DNA of 64,000 nt from Rhodoferax sp. (GTDB taxonomy: Bacteria > Pseudomonadota > Gammaproteobacteria > Burkholderiales > Burkholderiaceae_C): contig JARWZT010000003.1 in the NCBI GenBank assembly GCA_029866205.1, positions 1 to 64,000 on the forward strand. Direction: 5' to 3'. The notes under the pieces are model-generated. The model did not search any database. It had not been told where the DNA came from and saw nothing but the letters and a program-made list of their open reading frames with translations. Shown one piece after another: positions 16,762 through 25,567 of the stretch (within the stretch, counting starts at the first letter, position 1; the number at the start of each line of letters is the position of its first letter). The position numbers and the translations under genes were made by a program.

Positions 16762-19203
16762 ATGTCCGGTCACACCCCATTGCCTGCCCAGCCGATCGAA
16801 CTGCCGATGTTGCCTCTGCGCGACGTCGTCGTTTTTCCGCATATGGTGATACCGCTTTTTGTTGGGCGGCCCAAGAGCATTAAGGCCCTGGAAGCGGCCA
16901 TGGAAACCGATCGCCGGATCATGCTGGTAGCCCAAAAGACCGCCGCCAAGGATGAGCCCTTGGTTACCGACATGTTTGAGGTGGGTTGCGTCTCCACTAT
17001 TTTGCAGATGCTGAAGCTCCCTGACGGCACGGTCAAAGTGCTGGTCGAGGGTCACCAGCGCGCGGTGGTGGACAAAATCGAAGACGGGGAATCGCATTTC
17101 ACCGCGTTGGTCACACCCGTGGAATTGCCAGCTGAGCTGAACGGTGAGGCCGAAAAAGTTCTTGCAAGTGAAATTGAGGCCTTGCGGCGTGCGGTGATGC
17201 AGCAGTTTGACCAGTACGTCAAGCTGAACAAGAAAATTCCGGCAGAGATATTGACTTCGATTGCGAGCATTGATGATCCCGGTCGGTTGGCCGATACGAT
17301 TGCCGCCCATTTGCCGCTAAAGCTTGAAAGCAAACAGGTGGTGCTGAGCCTCGCCGGTGTCAAGGCGCGTTTGGAAAATCTGCTGGAGCAGATCGAGCGT
17401 GAAGTCGATATTCTGAACGTCGACAAAAAGATCCGCGGGCGCGTCAAGCGTCAGATGGAGAAAAATCAACGCGACTTTTACCTCAACGAGCAGGTCAAAG
17501 CGATTCAAAAAGAGCTGGGTGACGGCGAGGATGGCGCGGATTTAGAAGAGCTCGAGAAAAAGATCAAAGCCGCCAAGATGCCCAAGGAGGCACTTAAGAA
17601 GGCGGAGGGCGAGCTGAAAAAACTCAAACTGATGTCGCCCATGTCCGCCGAGGCTACAGTGGTTCGCAACTATCTGGATGCCCTGATCGGCCTGCCCTGG
17701 ACCACCAAGACCAAAATCAAGCACGACCTCGGGCACGCGGAAGCGGTCCTCAACCAAGATCACTATGGTTTGGACAAGGTCAAGGATCGCATTTTGGAGT
17801 ACTTAGCGGTCCAACAGCGGGTGGACAAGGTCAAGGCACCGATCCTTTGCTTGGTGGGACCGCCCGGAGTCGGTAAGACCTCTTTGGGTCAGTCCATCGC
17901 CAAGGCGACGGGGCGGAAGTATGTGCGTATGGCATTGGGGGGCATGCGCGACGAGGCCGAGATCCGCGGTCATCGCCGGACCTACATCGGGGCCATGCCG
18001 GGCAAGGTCTTGCAAAGTTTGAGCAAGGTGGGCACCCGTAACCCCCTATTTTTGCTGGACGAAATTGACAAATTGGGTACCGATTTCCGTGGCGATCCGA
18101 GCAGTGCGCTGCTGGAGGTACTGGACCCCGAGCAGAACCACAAGTTTGGCGACCACTATGTGGAAGTGGATTACGACCTCAGCGATGTGATGTTCGTGGC
18201 AACTTCCAATTCGATGAAGATCCCGGCCGCCTTGCTGGACCGAATGGAAGTTATCCGCCTATCCGGTTACACGGAAGACGAAAAAACCAGTATCGCATTG
18301 ACTTATTTGCTGCCAAAGCAAATGAAGAACAATGGTGTCAAAGAATCAGAATTGCTGGTGTCGGAAGACGCGGTGCGAGACATCGTCCGCTACTACACCC
18401 GTGAAGCCGGCGTTCGTTCGCTTGAGCGCGAGTTGTCCAAGATTTGCCGCAAGGTCGTCAAGGGCTTGTTACTTAAGAAATTGACGCCCCAAGTCCACGT
18501 TGATGCAAATAACCTGAACGATTATTTGGGCGTGCGCAAGTTCAGTTTCGGCCGCGCCGAAGACCAGAACCAGGTGGGCCAGGTCGTGGGGTTGGCTTGG
18601 ACCGAGGTGGGCGGGGATTTGCTGACCATTGAAGCAGCCTTGATCCCTGGCAAGGGGGTGATCACCCGAACCGGCTCCTTGGGCGACATCATGAAAGAGT
18701 CCGTCGAGGCGGCACGAACCGTGGTGAGAAGCCGGGCCCGGCGTTTGGGCATCAAAGACGAATACTTTGAGAAAAAAGACATCCACATCCATGTGCCCGA
18801 CGGTGCCACTCCCAAGGATGGTCCGAGTGCCGGAGCCGCGATGGCGACGGCGTTTGTATCAGCGTTGACGGGGATAGCGGTCCGAGGTGACGTGGCAATG
18901 ACGGGCGAAATCACCTTGCGTGGCGAGATTACCGAGATTGGCGGACTCAAAGAAAAATTGTTGGCGGCGCTTCGTGGCGGCATCAAAACAGTGCTGATCC
19001 CGGAGTCCAATGCCAAAGATTTGCAAGAGATCCCTGACAACGTCAAAAAAGGGCTGGAAATCATTCCGGTTCGATGGATCGACCAAGTGCTCGAATATGC
19101 ACTGGTTTCGCGTCCCATCGCTTTGCCTGAGGACGATGTGTTGCCGGTCCCGACCCCCTCTGCAGATGGGTCACAGGCGGTTCAGGAGGCCGTCAAGCAC
19201 TGA
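16762..19203 (+). CDS. lon: ATP-dependent protease Lon
   Basis: Cytoplasmic homohexameric AAA+ protease for damaged and regulatory proteins. The 813-residue protein has, in order: the substrate-binding N-domain starting LPMLPLRDVVVFPHM, a long helical linker, Walker A GPPGVGKT (residues 366-373), Walker B FLLDEIDK, and the serine-lysine protease domain with PKDGPSAGAAM (catalytic Ser689). The catalytic lysine is in GGLKEKLLAA about 43 residues later. The last about 25 residues are a variable tail. Preceded by a likely sigma-32 promoter; a TATAAT for the next tRNA follows the stop. Confidence 0.98.
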   Translation: MSGHTPLPAQPIELPMLPLRDVVVFPHMVIPLFVGRPKSIKALEAAMETDRRIMLVAQKTAAKDEPLVTDMFEVGCVSTILQMLKLPDGTVKVLVEGHQRAVVDKIEDGESHFTALVTPVELPAELNGEAEKVLASEIEALRRAVMQQFDQYVKLNKKIPAEILTSIASIDDPGRLADTIAAHLPLKLESKQVVLSLAGVKARLENLLEQIEREVDILNVDKKIRGRVKRQMEKNQRDFYLNEQVKAIQKELGDGEDGADLEELEKKIKAAKMPKEALKKAEGELKKLKLMSPMSAEATVVRNYLDALIGLPWTTKTKIKHDLGHAEAVLNQDHYGLDKVKDRILEYLAVQQRVDKVKAPILCLVGPPGVGKTSLGQSIAKATGRKYVRMALGGMRDEAEIRGHRRTYIGAMPGKVLQSLSKVGTRNPLFLLDEIDKLGTDFRGDPSSALLEVLDPEQNHKFGDHYVEVDYDLSDVMFVATSNSMKIPAALLDRMEVIRLSGYTEDEKTSIALTYLLPKQMKNNGVKESELLVSEDAVRDIVRYYTREAGVRSLERELSKICRKVVKGLLLKKLTPQVHVDANNLNDYLGVRKFSFGRAEDQNQVGQVVGLAWTEVGGDLLTIEAALIPGKGVITRTGSLGDIMKESVEAARTVVRSRARRLGIKDEYFEKKDIHIHVPDGATPKDGPSAGAAMATAFVSALTGIAVRGDVAMTGEITLRGEITEIGGLKEKLLAALRGGIKTVLIPESNAKDLQEIPDNVKKGLEIIPVRWIDQVLEYALVSRPIALPEDDVLPVPTPSADGSQAVQEAVKH

Positions 19204-19260
19204 GATCGTCTGTCGATTGAATTCTCTTTTCGAATGGGCAAAAAAGAGGAAAAAAGTCGC

Positions 19261-19266
19261 TATAAT
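19261..19266 (+). promoter_or_regulatory. -10 box upstream of tRNA-Gly
   Basis: A perfect TATAAT lies 14 bases before the mature tRNA-Gly 5' end. The -35 region at the standard distance is poor (A-rich), so activity would rest on the -10 or on an upstream activator. Confidence 0.6.
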
Positions 19267-19280
19267 TTATGGCTTGAAAC

Positions 19281-19356
19281 GCGGGAATAGCTCAGTTGGT
19301 AGAGCGCAACCTTGCCAAGGTTGAGGTCGAGAGTTCGAGACTCTTTTCCCGCTCCA
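19281..19356 (+). tRNA. tRNA-Gly (anticodon GCC)
   Basis: 76 bases with encoded CCA. Acceptor GCGGGAA (19281-19287) pairs with TTCCCGC (19346-19352). Anticodon GCC at 19314-19316 sits in the loop TTGCCAA, and the T arm contains GTTCGAG. First of three tRNA genes in a row. Confidence 0.97.
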
Positions 19357-19363
19357 TATTCCG

Positions 19364-19392
19364 AAAGGGAAGCGAATGTGCTTCCCTTTTTT
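19364..19392 (+). terminator. Intrinsic terminator after tRNA-Gly
   Basis: 9-bp stem AAAGGGAAG (19364-19372) with CTTCCCTTT (19381-19389), an 8-base loop and a T run to 19392. It separates tRNA-Gly from the next two tRNA genes. Confidence 0.8.
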
Positions 19393-19435
19393 GTTAGCGG
19401 ATAGGGTCACTCGATGGTGGGTGTGTTTCAAATAG

Positions 19436-19509
19436 GGCGCGGTAGCAAAGCGGTTATGCCCCGGATTGCAAATCCGGTTAGTCCGGTTCGACTCCGGACC
19501 GCGCCTCCA
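19436..19509 (+). tRNA. tRNA-Cys (anticodon GCA)
   Basis: 74 bases with encoded CCA. Acceptor GGCGCGG (19436-19442) pairs with CCGCGCC (19499-19505). The anticodon stem CCGGA/TCCGG encloses TTGCAAA with GCA at 19468-19470. Confidence 0.97.
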
Positions 19510-19573
19510 TTTTTTCCATCTGCCTCTTTTGTGCTGAGTCGAGTTAGCTTTCTGGTTCACAATAGCATGGTGA

Positions 19574-19666
19574 GCCCGAGTGGTGAAATAGGTAGACACA
19601 TCGGACTTAAAATCCGCCGCTTCGTGAATAACGGGCGTACCGGTTCGATTCCGGTCTCGGGCACCA
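19574..19666 (+). tRNA. tRNA-Leu (anticodon UAA)
   Basis: 93 bases with encoded CCA. Acceptor GCCCGAG (19574-19580) pairs with CTCGGGC (19656-19662). The anticodon loop CTTAAAA carries TAA at 19608-19610. An unusually long class II variable arm (about 21 bases) precedes the T arm CCGGTTCGATTCCGG. Confidence 0.95.
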
Positions 19667-19742
19667 ATTAAACTCATCGACAGATCAAATCAGCTCCTTG
19701 GGCAAACACCCAACGTGAATCCATTTGCCCCAACCGTTGCCC

Positions 19743-20375
19743 ATGCCACGTTACAACACTCCTTTTGAGATCCACGTTCACGGGCAGCTCGCTCTGCGCG
19801 CCGACGTCGGTTTTGATTCCCTGCAAGAGGCGCTTAAGCCCCTTTGGAAATACGCAGGTGCCCGTAATTTGACTGACGCAGCCGCAAGTGCCTATGAGGA
19901 TGAGCCGGGAATCACCTTTGCGTCAGACGAGCATTTGTTGCAGATGTGCTGGACCGTCGCAGGTGACGATGACTTTCGCCAAGTGCTCGATGAGGTGTGC
20001 ATGAATCTCAACGATGTTGCGGCTTTGGGGGCTGCAATCGAGGTTACTTTTTACGACACCGATTTTGACGATGAGGATGAGCAGTCACCCGAGGGCGAAT
20101 CCCGGGATGACTTTGTGATGCTCTTCGTAGGCCCCAATCCCGCTGCGATCATGCAGGTACAACGCGATTTGCTGGTCCAAGACGTGGTGAGCATGATGGA
20201 GCGGCATTTTGATGGTGCTGAACTCGGCGGGGTAGTGGCCGAGGTGGACAAGCTGTTTGCACAGCGCTTTGATGCGCTGGTTAGCTCATTGGAAATTGGC
20301 AAACCTCCCCGCGGGCCTGGCGGGGGTTTTGGTAGCGGTCACGGCGGCGGCCGCAAACCCAGGCATCTGCACTAA
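19743..20375 (+). CDS. Conserved protein of unknown function (possibly DUF6806 type)
   Basis: 210 residues from the ATG at 19743; a TTG at 19725 is also in frame but MPRYNTPFEIHVHG looks like the natural start. The body is acidic and soluble, with no signal peptide or membrane segment. It has an acidic stretch (FYDTDFDDEDEQSPEGES, around residues 100-117) and a Gly-rich, basic tail (PPRGPGGGFGSGHGGGRKP). I recall similar proteins widely conserved in Comamonadaceae, but no function is known to me. It follows the tRNA genes after 76 bases and is convergent with the acyl-CoA dehydrogenase. Confident as a gene, not as to role. Confidence 0.85.
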   Translation: MPRYNTPFEIHVHGQLALRADVGFDSLQEALKPLWKYAGARNLTDAAASAYEDEPGITFASDEHLLQMCWTVAGDDDFRQVLDEVCMNLNDVAALGAAIEVTFYDTDFDDEDEQSPEGESRDDFVMLFVGPNPAAIMQVQRDLLVQDVVSMMERHFDGAELGGVVAEVDKLFAQRFDALVSSLEIGKPPRGPGGGFGSGHGGGRKPRHLH

Positions 20376-20379
20376 GCAG

Positions 20380-20410
20380 AAAAAGTTGCAGCGCTCCATG
20401 GCTGCAACTT
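20380..20410 (-). terminator. Terminator of the acyl-CoA dehydrogenase operon
   Basis: 10-bp perfect stem (20383-20392 with 20401-20410) between two convergent genes. On the minus strand it is followed by a run of T (AAAAA at 20380-20384 on the plus strand), so it ends the minus-strand operon. It lacks a T tract for the plus-strand gene. Confidence 0.7.
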
Positions 20411-20417
20411 GGGCGGC

Positions 20418-21692
20418 TTAACCGCCTCTGGTGATAGGCATTTCCACTTCTTTTGGATGCAGTGCGTATTTGCCCAACTCCAGTTTGGCGATGGCGTTGC
20501 GGTGTACTTCATCCGGACCGTCGGCGAAACGCAAGGTGCGGGCACTCGTGTAGCTGTAAGCGAGTGGGAAATCGTCACACATACCGCCACCACCGTGCAC
20601 TTGCATTGCCCAGTCGATCACTTCACAGGCCATGGTGGGTGCGACAACCTTGATCATTGCAATTTCGTTTTTGGCGAATTTGTTGCCACCCATGTCCATC
20701 ATCCAAGCCGCTTTCAGCGTCAGCAGGCGGGCCATATCGATCTTGCAGCGTGACTCGGCAATACGTTCTTGCGTAACGGTTTGGGCGGCCACCGGTTTCC
20801 CGAATGCGATACGTGAAGATGCGCGTTTGCACATCAGCTCCAATGCCCGCTCGGCCAAGCCGATCAGCCGCATGCAATGGTGGATGCGCCCAGGTCCAAG
20901 CCGGCCTTGGGCGATTTCAAAGCCTCGCCCCTCGCCCAGCAGAATATTGGAGACGGGAACACGCACATTCTTGAAAAGCACTTCCATGTGGCCGTGCGGC
21001 GCATCGTCGTATCCAAACACCGTCAGCGGCCGTACGATGGTGATACCTTGGGTGTCAGCCGGCACAAGCACCATGCTTTGTTGCGAATGGCGGGCGGCTT
21101 CTGGATCCGTTTTGCCCATCACGATAAAGATGGCGCAGCGCGGGTCTCCGGCGCCGGATGTCCACCATTTGCGGCCATTGATCACGTAGTCGTCACCATC
21201 GCGCTCAATGCGGGTTGCTATGTTTGTGGCGTCGCTTGAGGCCACATCAGGTTCTGTCATGGCAAATGCTGACCGGATCTTGCCCTCCAGCAGGGGCTTG
21301 AGCCAGCGTGCCTTGTTGGCTTCAGACCCGTAGCGCGCAATCGTCTCCATGTTGCCAGTGTCGGGAGCCGAGCAGTTGAAGACTTCGCTGGACCACATGA
21401 CACGGCCCATGATTTCGGCCAACGGAGCGTACTCCTGGTTGGTCAGACCTGCGCCGTGGTAGCCCGACGCTTCCGCACTGTCGACGGGCAGAAACAGGTT
21501 CCACAGCCCCGCTGATTGGGCCTGGACCTTGAGCTTCTCGATAGTTTCGAGCGGAGTCCAGCGCTTGCCTGCGGCGGTGTTGGCCACTATTTCCGCGTGA
21601 TAAGCGGCTTCAGCAGGGTAAATATGCTCGTCCATGAAGGCCAGCAGCTTGGTCTGCAGCGACTTGGTTTTTTCTGAGTATTCGAAGTCCAT
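20418..21692 (-). CDS. Acyl-CoA dehydrogenase, ACAD10/11 type
   Basis: FAD-dependent dehydrogenase, 424 residues from the ATG at 21692. The N-terminal helical domain is followed by the beta domain with [16 protein letters not shown] and [11 protein letters not shown] (substrate and FAD contacts), then a C-terminal helical domain ending [38 protein letters not shown]. This sequence type groups with the dehydrogenase half of vertebrate ACAD10/11 and with Pseudomonas LvaC, which act on phosphorylated 4-hydroxyacyl-CoA. The kinase-like half is the next gene upstream, 46 bases away. The pair therefore probably degrades 4-hydroxy acids; this is inference. Confidence 0.92.
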   Translation of the reverse strand: MDFEYSEKTKSLQTKLLAFMDEHIYPAEAAYHAEIVANTAAGKRWTPLETIEKLKVQAQSAGLWNLFLPVDSAEASGYHGAGLTNQEYAPLAEIMGRVMWSSEVFNCSAPDTGNMETIARYGSEANKARWLKPLLEGKIRSAFAMTEPDVASSDATNIATRIERDGDDYVINGRKWWTSGAGDPRCAIFIVMGKTDPEAARHSQQSMVLVPADTQGITIVRPLTVFGYDDAPHGHMEVLFKNVRVPVSNILLGEGRGFEIAQGRLGPGRIHHCMRLIGLAERALELMCKRASSRIAFGKPVAAQTVTQERIAESRCKIDMARLLTLKAAWMMDMGGNKFAKNEIAMIKVVAPTMACEVIDWAMQVHGGGGMCDDFPLAYSYTSARTLRFADGPDEVHRNAIAKLELGKYALHPKEVEMPITRGG

Positions 21693-21738
21693 GGCGTTTC
21701 CAATCGATGGGTGGTGTGAATAAAAAGGGGAGCTAGTC

Positions 21739-22824
21739 TTACGCTTGCTGGGCGAATTTCCAGGCCAGTTCTGCCAGAGGCTTTGCTCCTGCACCAGAGC
21801 TCACTGCCTGGGCAGAGGATGCCGTGCCTGCTTCAACGCGTTTCGCGATGCCTTGCAAGATGGCAGCAATGCGAAACATGTTGTAGGCCATAAAAAAGTT
21901 CCAATCGGCCATGAGTGCGTCGGGACTGATCAGTTGGGTGCGTTCGCAATACATGCGTACGTATTCCGTTTGCGTAGGAATCCCAAGGGCCTCCACATCG
22001 ATTCCAGCGATACCCCGAAAGCTGCCTGGAGGGATGTTCCAGGCCATGGCGTGGTAACTGAAATCTGCCAATGGATGCCCGAGTGTGGAGAGTTCCCAGT
22101 CCAGTACGGCGAGGATGCGTGGTTCGGTTGGGTGAAACACCATGTTGTCCAGGCGAAAGTCGCCGTGGACAATGCTGACCATGGTTTCAGACTTCGCAAT
22201 GTCCGGAATGTGCTGGGGTAGCCAGGAAATCAACTGGTCCATCTCAGGGATGGGCTGCGTGATTGATGCCAGATACTGTTTGCTCCAGCGCGCTATCTGA
22301 CGCTCGAAATAGTTGCCTGGACGTCCAAAACTCTCCAAGCCCTGACCCGCAAAGTCCACCAAGTGCAGCGCGGAAATAACGCGGTTCATCTCGGAGTAAA
22401 TGGCCTTGCGCTCCGAGGGCTCCATTCCAGGCAGTGTCTGGTCCCAAAGAATGCGTCCCGCAATAAATTCCATGAGGTAAAAAGCGCGGCCGATCACCGA
22501 CTCGTCCTCACACAGAATCAGCATTTCAGGCACGGGTACGCCCGTCCCCCACAGCCCGCGCATCACCGCGTATTCGCGTTCAATTGCATGGGCGGAAGGC
22601 AGTAGTTTGGCGACTGGCCCCGGCTTGGCCCGCATCACATAGGTTCGCTCAGGCGTAATGAGCTTGTAGGTTGGATTGCTCTGACCCCCCTTGAAGGATT
22701 CCACCGTAAGCGGTCCGGCGAAACCTAGCAGGTGATTTTCGAGCCAAGCAGAAAGCACACCCACGTCAAAAGCGTGGTGGCCCGAAACCGGTTGTGTACC
22801 TACAAAATGGTCAAAGTCGCTCAT
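21739..22824 (-). CDS. Phosphotransferase family protein (APH/choline-kinase fold, ACAD10/11 kinase type)
   Basis: 361 residues with a kinase-like aminoglycoside phosphotransferase fold. Seen: [12 protein letters not shown] (nucleotide loop), YVMRAKP (ATP-contact lysine), the catalytic loop [12 protein letters not shown] and the metal-binding [16 protein letters not shown]. Lone members are often labelled aminoglycoside phosphotransferase, but this form matches the N-terminal kinase domain of ACAD10/11 and LvaA, which phosphorylate a 4-hydroxyacyl-CoA. The acyl-CoA dehydrogenase partner follows 46 bases later, and a Crp/Fnr regulator precedes by 30 bases, suggesting a three-gene operon. Resistance to antibiotics is not implied. 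Confidence 0.9.
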   Translation of the reverse strand: MSDFDHFVGTQPVSGHHAFDVGVLSAWLENHLLGFAGPLTVESFKGGQSNPTYKLITPERTYVMRAKPGPVAKLLPSAHAIEREYAVMRGLWGTGVPVPEMLILCEDESVIGRAFYLMEFIAGRILWDQTLPGMEPSERKAIYSEMNRVISALHLVDFAGQGLESFGRPGNYFERQIARWSKQYLASITQPIPEMDQLISWLPQHIPDIAKSETMVSIVHGDFRLDNMVFHPTEPRILAVLDWELSTLGHPLADFSYHAMAWNIPPGSFRGIAGIDVEALGIPTQTEYVRMYCERTQLISPDALMADWNFFMAYNMFRIAAILQGIAKRVEAGTASSAQAVSSGAGAKPLAELAWKFAQQA

Positions 22825-22854
22825 GGTCTTTTTGAATTTTGGGTGTTGTCAGGC

Positions 22855-23574
22855 TTAAACATCGGCTTCGGCAATCTTGAGCAGCGCGGCACGGTCGCGG
22901 ACCACCAAGCCGCCAGGCTCTATGCGGATCGTCTGATCGCGCTCCATGGACTTGAGCTCCTGGTTCACCCGCTGCCGTGAAGCACCCAAGAGTTGGGCTA
23001 ACTCTTCCTGGGCCAATTGCAGCCCAATCCGTATTTCGCTGCCATCGCTCAGTGAAGGTACGCCGTAACTGCGCACCAAGTGCAGCAGTTGTTTGGCAAG
23101 CCGTGCCCGCAGGGGCAATGTGTTGAGGTCCTCAACCAAGCCGTAGAGTTGCCGGATACGTCGGGAATGTAGGCGCAACAGCGCCTCATAGAGCTCCACG
23201 TGCATAGCCAAAATCTTTTTAAAATCAGCTTTGGCAACGCAAAGGGTGGTGCTTTCTCCGTGCGCATAGGCATCGTGGGTGCGCCGGTCGCCATCAAAAA
23301 TACTGACATCGCCAAACCAGATCCCTGGTTCAACATACGTCAGTGTGATTTGCTTGCCCGACACAGAGGTTGAGCTCACCCTGACAGCCCCTTTGGCGCA
23401 GGCAATCCACTCTTCAGGCGGCTCCCCTCGAGCGGCGATCAGGTCGCCGTCGCGGTAGCGCTTTACATAGGCGCAGCGCAAAATGTCGTGTTTAAGCGAG
23501 GGGGAGAGCGCTGAGAACCAGCGCCCCGCGTTGATGGCGCTTCGTTCGTCAACAGTAAGAATCGGTTCATCCAT
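22855..23574 (-). CDS. Crp/Fnr family transcriptional regulator
   Basis: 239 residues. N-terminal cyclic-nucleotide-binding-like beta barrel (about 20-130, with DGDLIAARGEPPEEWIACAKGAVRV and PGIWFGDVSIFDG), a dimer helix (about 135-160) and a C-terminal winged helix with recognition segment EELAQLLGASRQRVNQELK. It lacks the N-terminal cysteine cluster of FNR, so it is not an obvious oxygen-sensing iron-sulfur protein. The effector is unknown. Its position immediately before the phosphotransferase and acyl-CoA dehydrogenase genes suggests it may control them. Confidence 0.92.
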   Translation of the reverse strand: MDEPILTVDERSAINAGRWFSALSPSLKHDILRCAYVKRYRDGDLIAARGEPPEEWIACAKGAVRVSSTSVSGKQITLTYVEPGIWFGDVSIFDGDRRTHDAYAHGESTTLCVAKADFKKILAMHVELYEALLRLHSRRIRQLYGLVEDLNTLPLRARLAKQLLHLVRSYGVPSLSDGSEIRIGLQLAQEELAQLLGASRQRVNQELKSMERDQTIRIEPGGLVVRDRAALLKIAEADV

Positions 23575-23631
23575 GAACGGACTCTACAGAAAAATGGCTA
23601 CGGATCGCATACAACCCATTGTGACCGTCTG

Positions 23632-23698
23632 AGCGCTCTCACATCAAACGCCGTTGTCGCATGGGCGTCAAAAACGCCTATCCAGCTCTGAGAGCGCT
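23632..23698. repeat. Spaced inverted repeat between lexA operon and Crp/Fnr gene
   Basis: AGCGCTCTC (23632-23640) and GAGAGCGCT (23690-23698) form a 9-bp inverted repeat 49 bases apart. Within it lies a smaller hairpin GGCGT-CAAAA-ACGCC. It could fold as a branched terminator after the 111-residue gene or serve as an operator for the next gene. No T tract is seen. Confidence 0.4.
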
Positions 23699-23700
23699 AT

Positions 23701-24036
23701 CTAGGCTGCGGCGCTTTCTCTTTGAACCATTCGGTCAAGTTCCGCACAAACGTCATCGATACAACCCGAAATGACGATGCGTCCGACCTTGCTTCTTGCT
23801 TCGTCAGCGTCCATGACCCGTACGATTCGCAATGGACGGCGCTGGATGATTTCGCGGGCCCCGCGTACAGCAGAGGGGGGAGTGCTCTGCGCTCGCAACA
23901 TTGGATAAATGGCAGCCGGGCCACACTTTTGCGCTGAAACGCGACTTTTGGGCGGACGTTCGCTTTCGGGCTTAAACCAATCTGCCAACCGGTACAGGGT
24001 GGCGGAAACCGCCTGAGAAGAGAGCAATGGACGCAT
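23701..24036 (-). CDS. Small protein of unknown function in the lexA operon
   Basis: 111 residues, starting with ATG at 24036, 19 bases after the lexA stop on the same strand. I do not recognise the family. The sequence is basic (many Arg), with an amphipathic N-terminal helix (VSATLYRLADWF), a proline-rich middle and a C-terminal part rich in charged residues (MDADEARSKVG...CIDDVCAELDRMVQRESAAA). No signal peptide or membrane segment. Its place matches that of sulA after lexA in Pseudomonas, but I see no SulA or ImuA similarity. Co-transcription with lexA would make it DNA-damage inducible. Probably a real gene; role open. Confidence 0.7.
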   Translation of the reverse strand: MRPLLSSQAVSATLYRLADWFKPESERPPKSRVSAQKCGPAAIYPMLRAQSTPPSAVRGAREIIQRRPLRIVRVMDADEARSKVGRIVISGCIDDVCAELDRMVQRESAAA

Positions 24037-24055
24037 GGTAATGGGCCTTTCGTCT

Positions 24056-24730
24056 TTACATGATCATGGTGTTGCGAATGAGGCCAACGGCCAAGCCTTC
24101 AATTTCGAAGGGTTCGCCGGGCTCGACCACGATGACCTGAAAATCCGGATTTTCCGGGTGCAGCTCAATCAGGTGCTTGTTGCGCCGAAAGCGCTTGACG
24201 GTAACTTCTTCACCAATGCGAGCGACGATGATTTGGCCATTTTTGGCCTCTTTGGTTGATTGCACTGCCAGTAAGTCGCCGTCCATGATGCCCACATCGC
24301 GCATGGACATGCCGCTGACTTTGAGCAAATAGTCGGGTTGGCGTTGAAACAGGCTGTGCTCCACGTAATAGGTTTGCTCCACATGTTCCTGTGCCAGGAT
24401 GGGCGAGCCCGCCGCCACGCGACCCACCAGGGGTAACGAGAGTTGTGCAAGGCCTGGGATGCCCAGTGAAAGCTGTTTTGAGCGCGATACGTGCAGGTCA
24501 CGCAATGACTGCCCACGCAAACGGATGCCCCGGGATGTACCGCTCACCAGTTCAATCGCCCCCTTGCGTGCCAGCGCCTGAAGGTGCTCTTCCGCAGCAT
24601 TGGCTGACTTGAAGCCGAGTTCGGTGGCGATTTCAGCGCGGGTAGGCGGCGCACCGGTGCGCGCAATAGCGCTTTCGATCAGGGTCAAAATTTCTTGCTG
24701 GCGCGCAGTCAATTTCAAGGTTTCAAGCAT
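24056..24730 (-). CDS. lexA: SOS repressor LexA
   Basis: Represses the DNA-damage regulon and self-cleaves when RecA filaments form. 224 residues. N-terminal winged helix ([14 protein letters not shown], then [26 protein letters not shown]); cleavage site Ala107-Gly108 in [11 protein letters not shown]; catalytic dyad Ser142 (SGMSMRD) and Lys179 (EVTVKRF). All key residues are intact, so it should be cleavable. The ATG at 24730 begins [15 protein letters not shown], typical of betaproteobacterial LexA. Two tandem SOS boxes lie upstream, indicating autoregulation, and a small unknown gene follows in the same operon. Confidence 0.97.
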   Translation of the reverse strand: MLETLKLTARQQEILTLIESAIARTGAPPTRAEIATELGFKSANAAEEHLQALARKGAIELVSGTSRGIRLRGQSLRDLHVSRSKQLSLGIPGLAQLSLPLVGRVAAGSPILAQEHVEQTYYVEHSLFQRQPDYLLKVSGMSMRDVGIMDGDLLAVQSTKEAKNGQIIVARIGEEVTVKRFRRNKHLIELHPENPDFQVIVVEPGEPFEIEGLAVGLIRNTMIM

Positions 24731-24771
24731 GGAGACTCCTGGAAGTAGGCTAAAGCTGAGGGAACGTACAA

Positions 24772-24808
24772 CACTGTGATCTTAAACAGTGACTGTATTT
24801 TTATCCAG
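24772..24808 (-). promoter_or_regulatory. Two tandem LexA (SOS) boxes upstream of lexA
   Basis: Box 1 is CTGT-N8-ACAG at 24774-24789, extended to a 6-base inverted repeat CACTGT/ACAGTG (24772-24791). Box 2 is CTGT-N8-CCAG at 24793-24808, one mismatch from consensus. They lie 42-78 bases before the lexA ATG. Two boxes before lexA are also found in E. coli. Confidence 0.85.
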
Positions 24809-24899
24809 CTTCCTCCCTTTTGCAAGGATTTTTTGCGTCAATTCAAAATTGTGGCGAAATCACACATGCAATCGCATTGCGGCACGCGAGCAACCGCGG

Positions 24900-25355
24900 T
24901 TACGACGGAAACGGAGTTCCGCGCAGTTGTGCGCCAGCCTTGAGGCCCTTTTTTGCGAACCAGCCCTGGTTGACCTCCAGCACATAGCGCACGGGTTTCG
25001 CTGAACAGTGCGAATCGGTGGTTTGGGGGCGCATGTCTTCCAGGTTGACGATGGTCCCATCGTCGGCGACAAAGGCGGCCGTCAGGGGCAGCAGGGTGTT
25101 TTTCATCCAAAAACACTGCTGGCTCGGAGCCTTGAACACAAACAACATGCCTTCCTGCTGCGGCATGTCAGTACGAAACATCAGGCCCGTTGCATGTTGT
25201 TCAGGCGTGATGGCGACTTGCGCCTGAATCTGGTGAATCCCAACGGTCAATGTGGTGCGCGGCAAGTTCATCTGGGGCGCAGTTTGGGCGGAAATGGGGC
25301 CAGTGCCTGCAGTGAACAAGGCGAATGCAAGGGCAAATGGGATATGGATCTTCAT
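24900..25355 (-). CDS. DUF192 family secreted protein
   Basis: 151 residues with a cleavable signal peptide (residues 1 to about 23, ending ISA-QTA). The mature part shows the DUF192 features: a beta-rich fold with [42 protein letters not shown] and ...[20 protein letters not shown]. The family is widespread and uncharacterised, probably periplasmic here. It is divergent from icd. Nothing in the sequence identifies a catalytic site. Confidence 0.9.
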   Translation of the reverse strand: MKIHIPFALAFALFTAGTGPISAQTAPQMNLPRTTLTVGIHQIQAQVAITPEQHATGLMFRTDMPQQEGMLFVFKAPSQQCFWMKNTLLPLTAAFVADDGTIVNLEDMRPQTTDSHCSAKPVRYVLEVNQGWFAKKGLKAGAQLRGTPFPS

Positions 25356-25567
25356 GGCCGGGATTGTGGATCAAGTGGCGCAGGCTTGGGACCCAAGGCC
25401 GGTGCGCAGATGGGGAGCACACCCCTGATATGTCCCGGTTCACCCCCGCAAAGTTGACAGAATCCCGTAATTGTTTGGGACTAAAATTAAGTTTCCCTTG
25501 GGGGCTTTGGCTGCTGACAGCGACGCCCGCCAATTTCCACGAATTGACATACAACAGAGACCGCCTC

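Noticed and set aside
19281..19666. tRNA cluster as an integration site for a mobile element
   Set aside because: No integrase, no direct repeats of a tRNA 3' end, and ordinary genes on both sides.
25454..25487. TTGACA and TAAAAT upstream of icd as a promoter
   Set aside because: The spacer is 22 bases, too long for a standard sigma-70 promoter.
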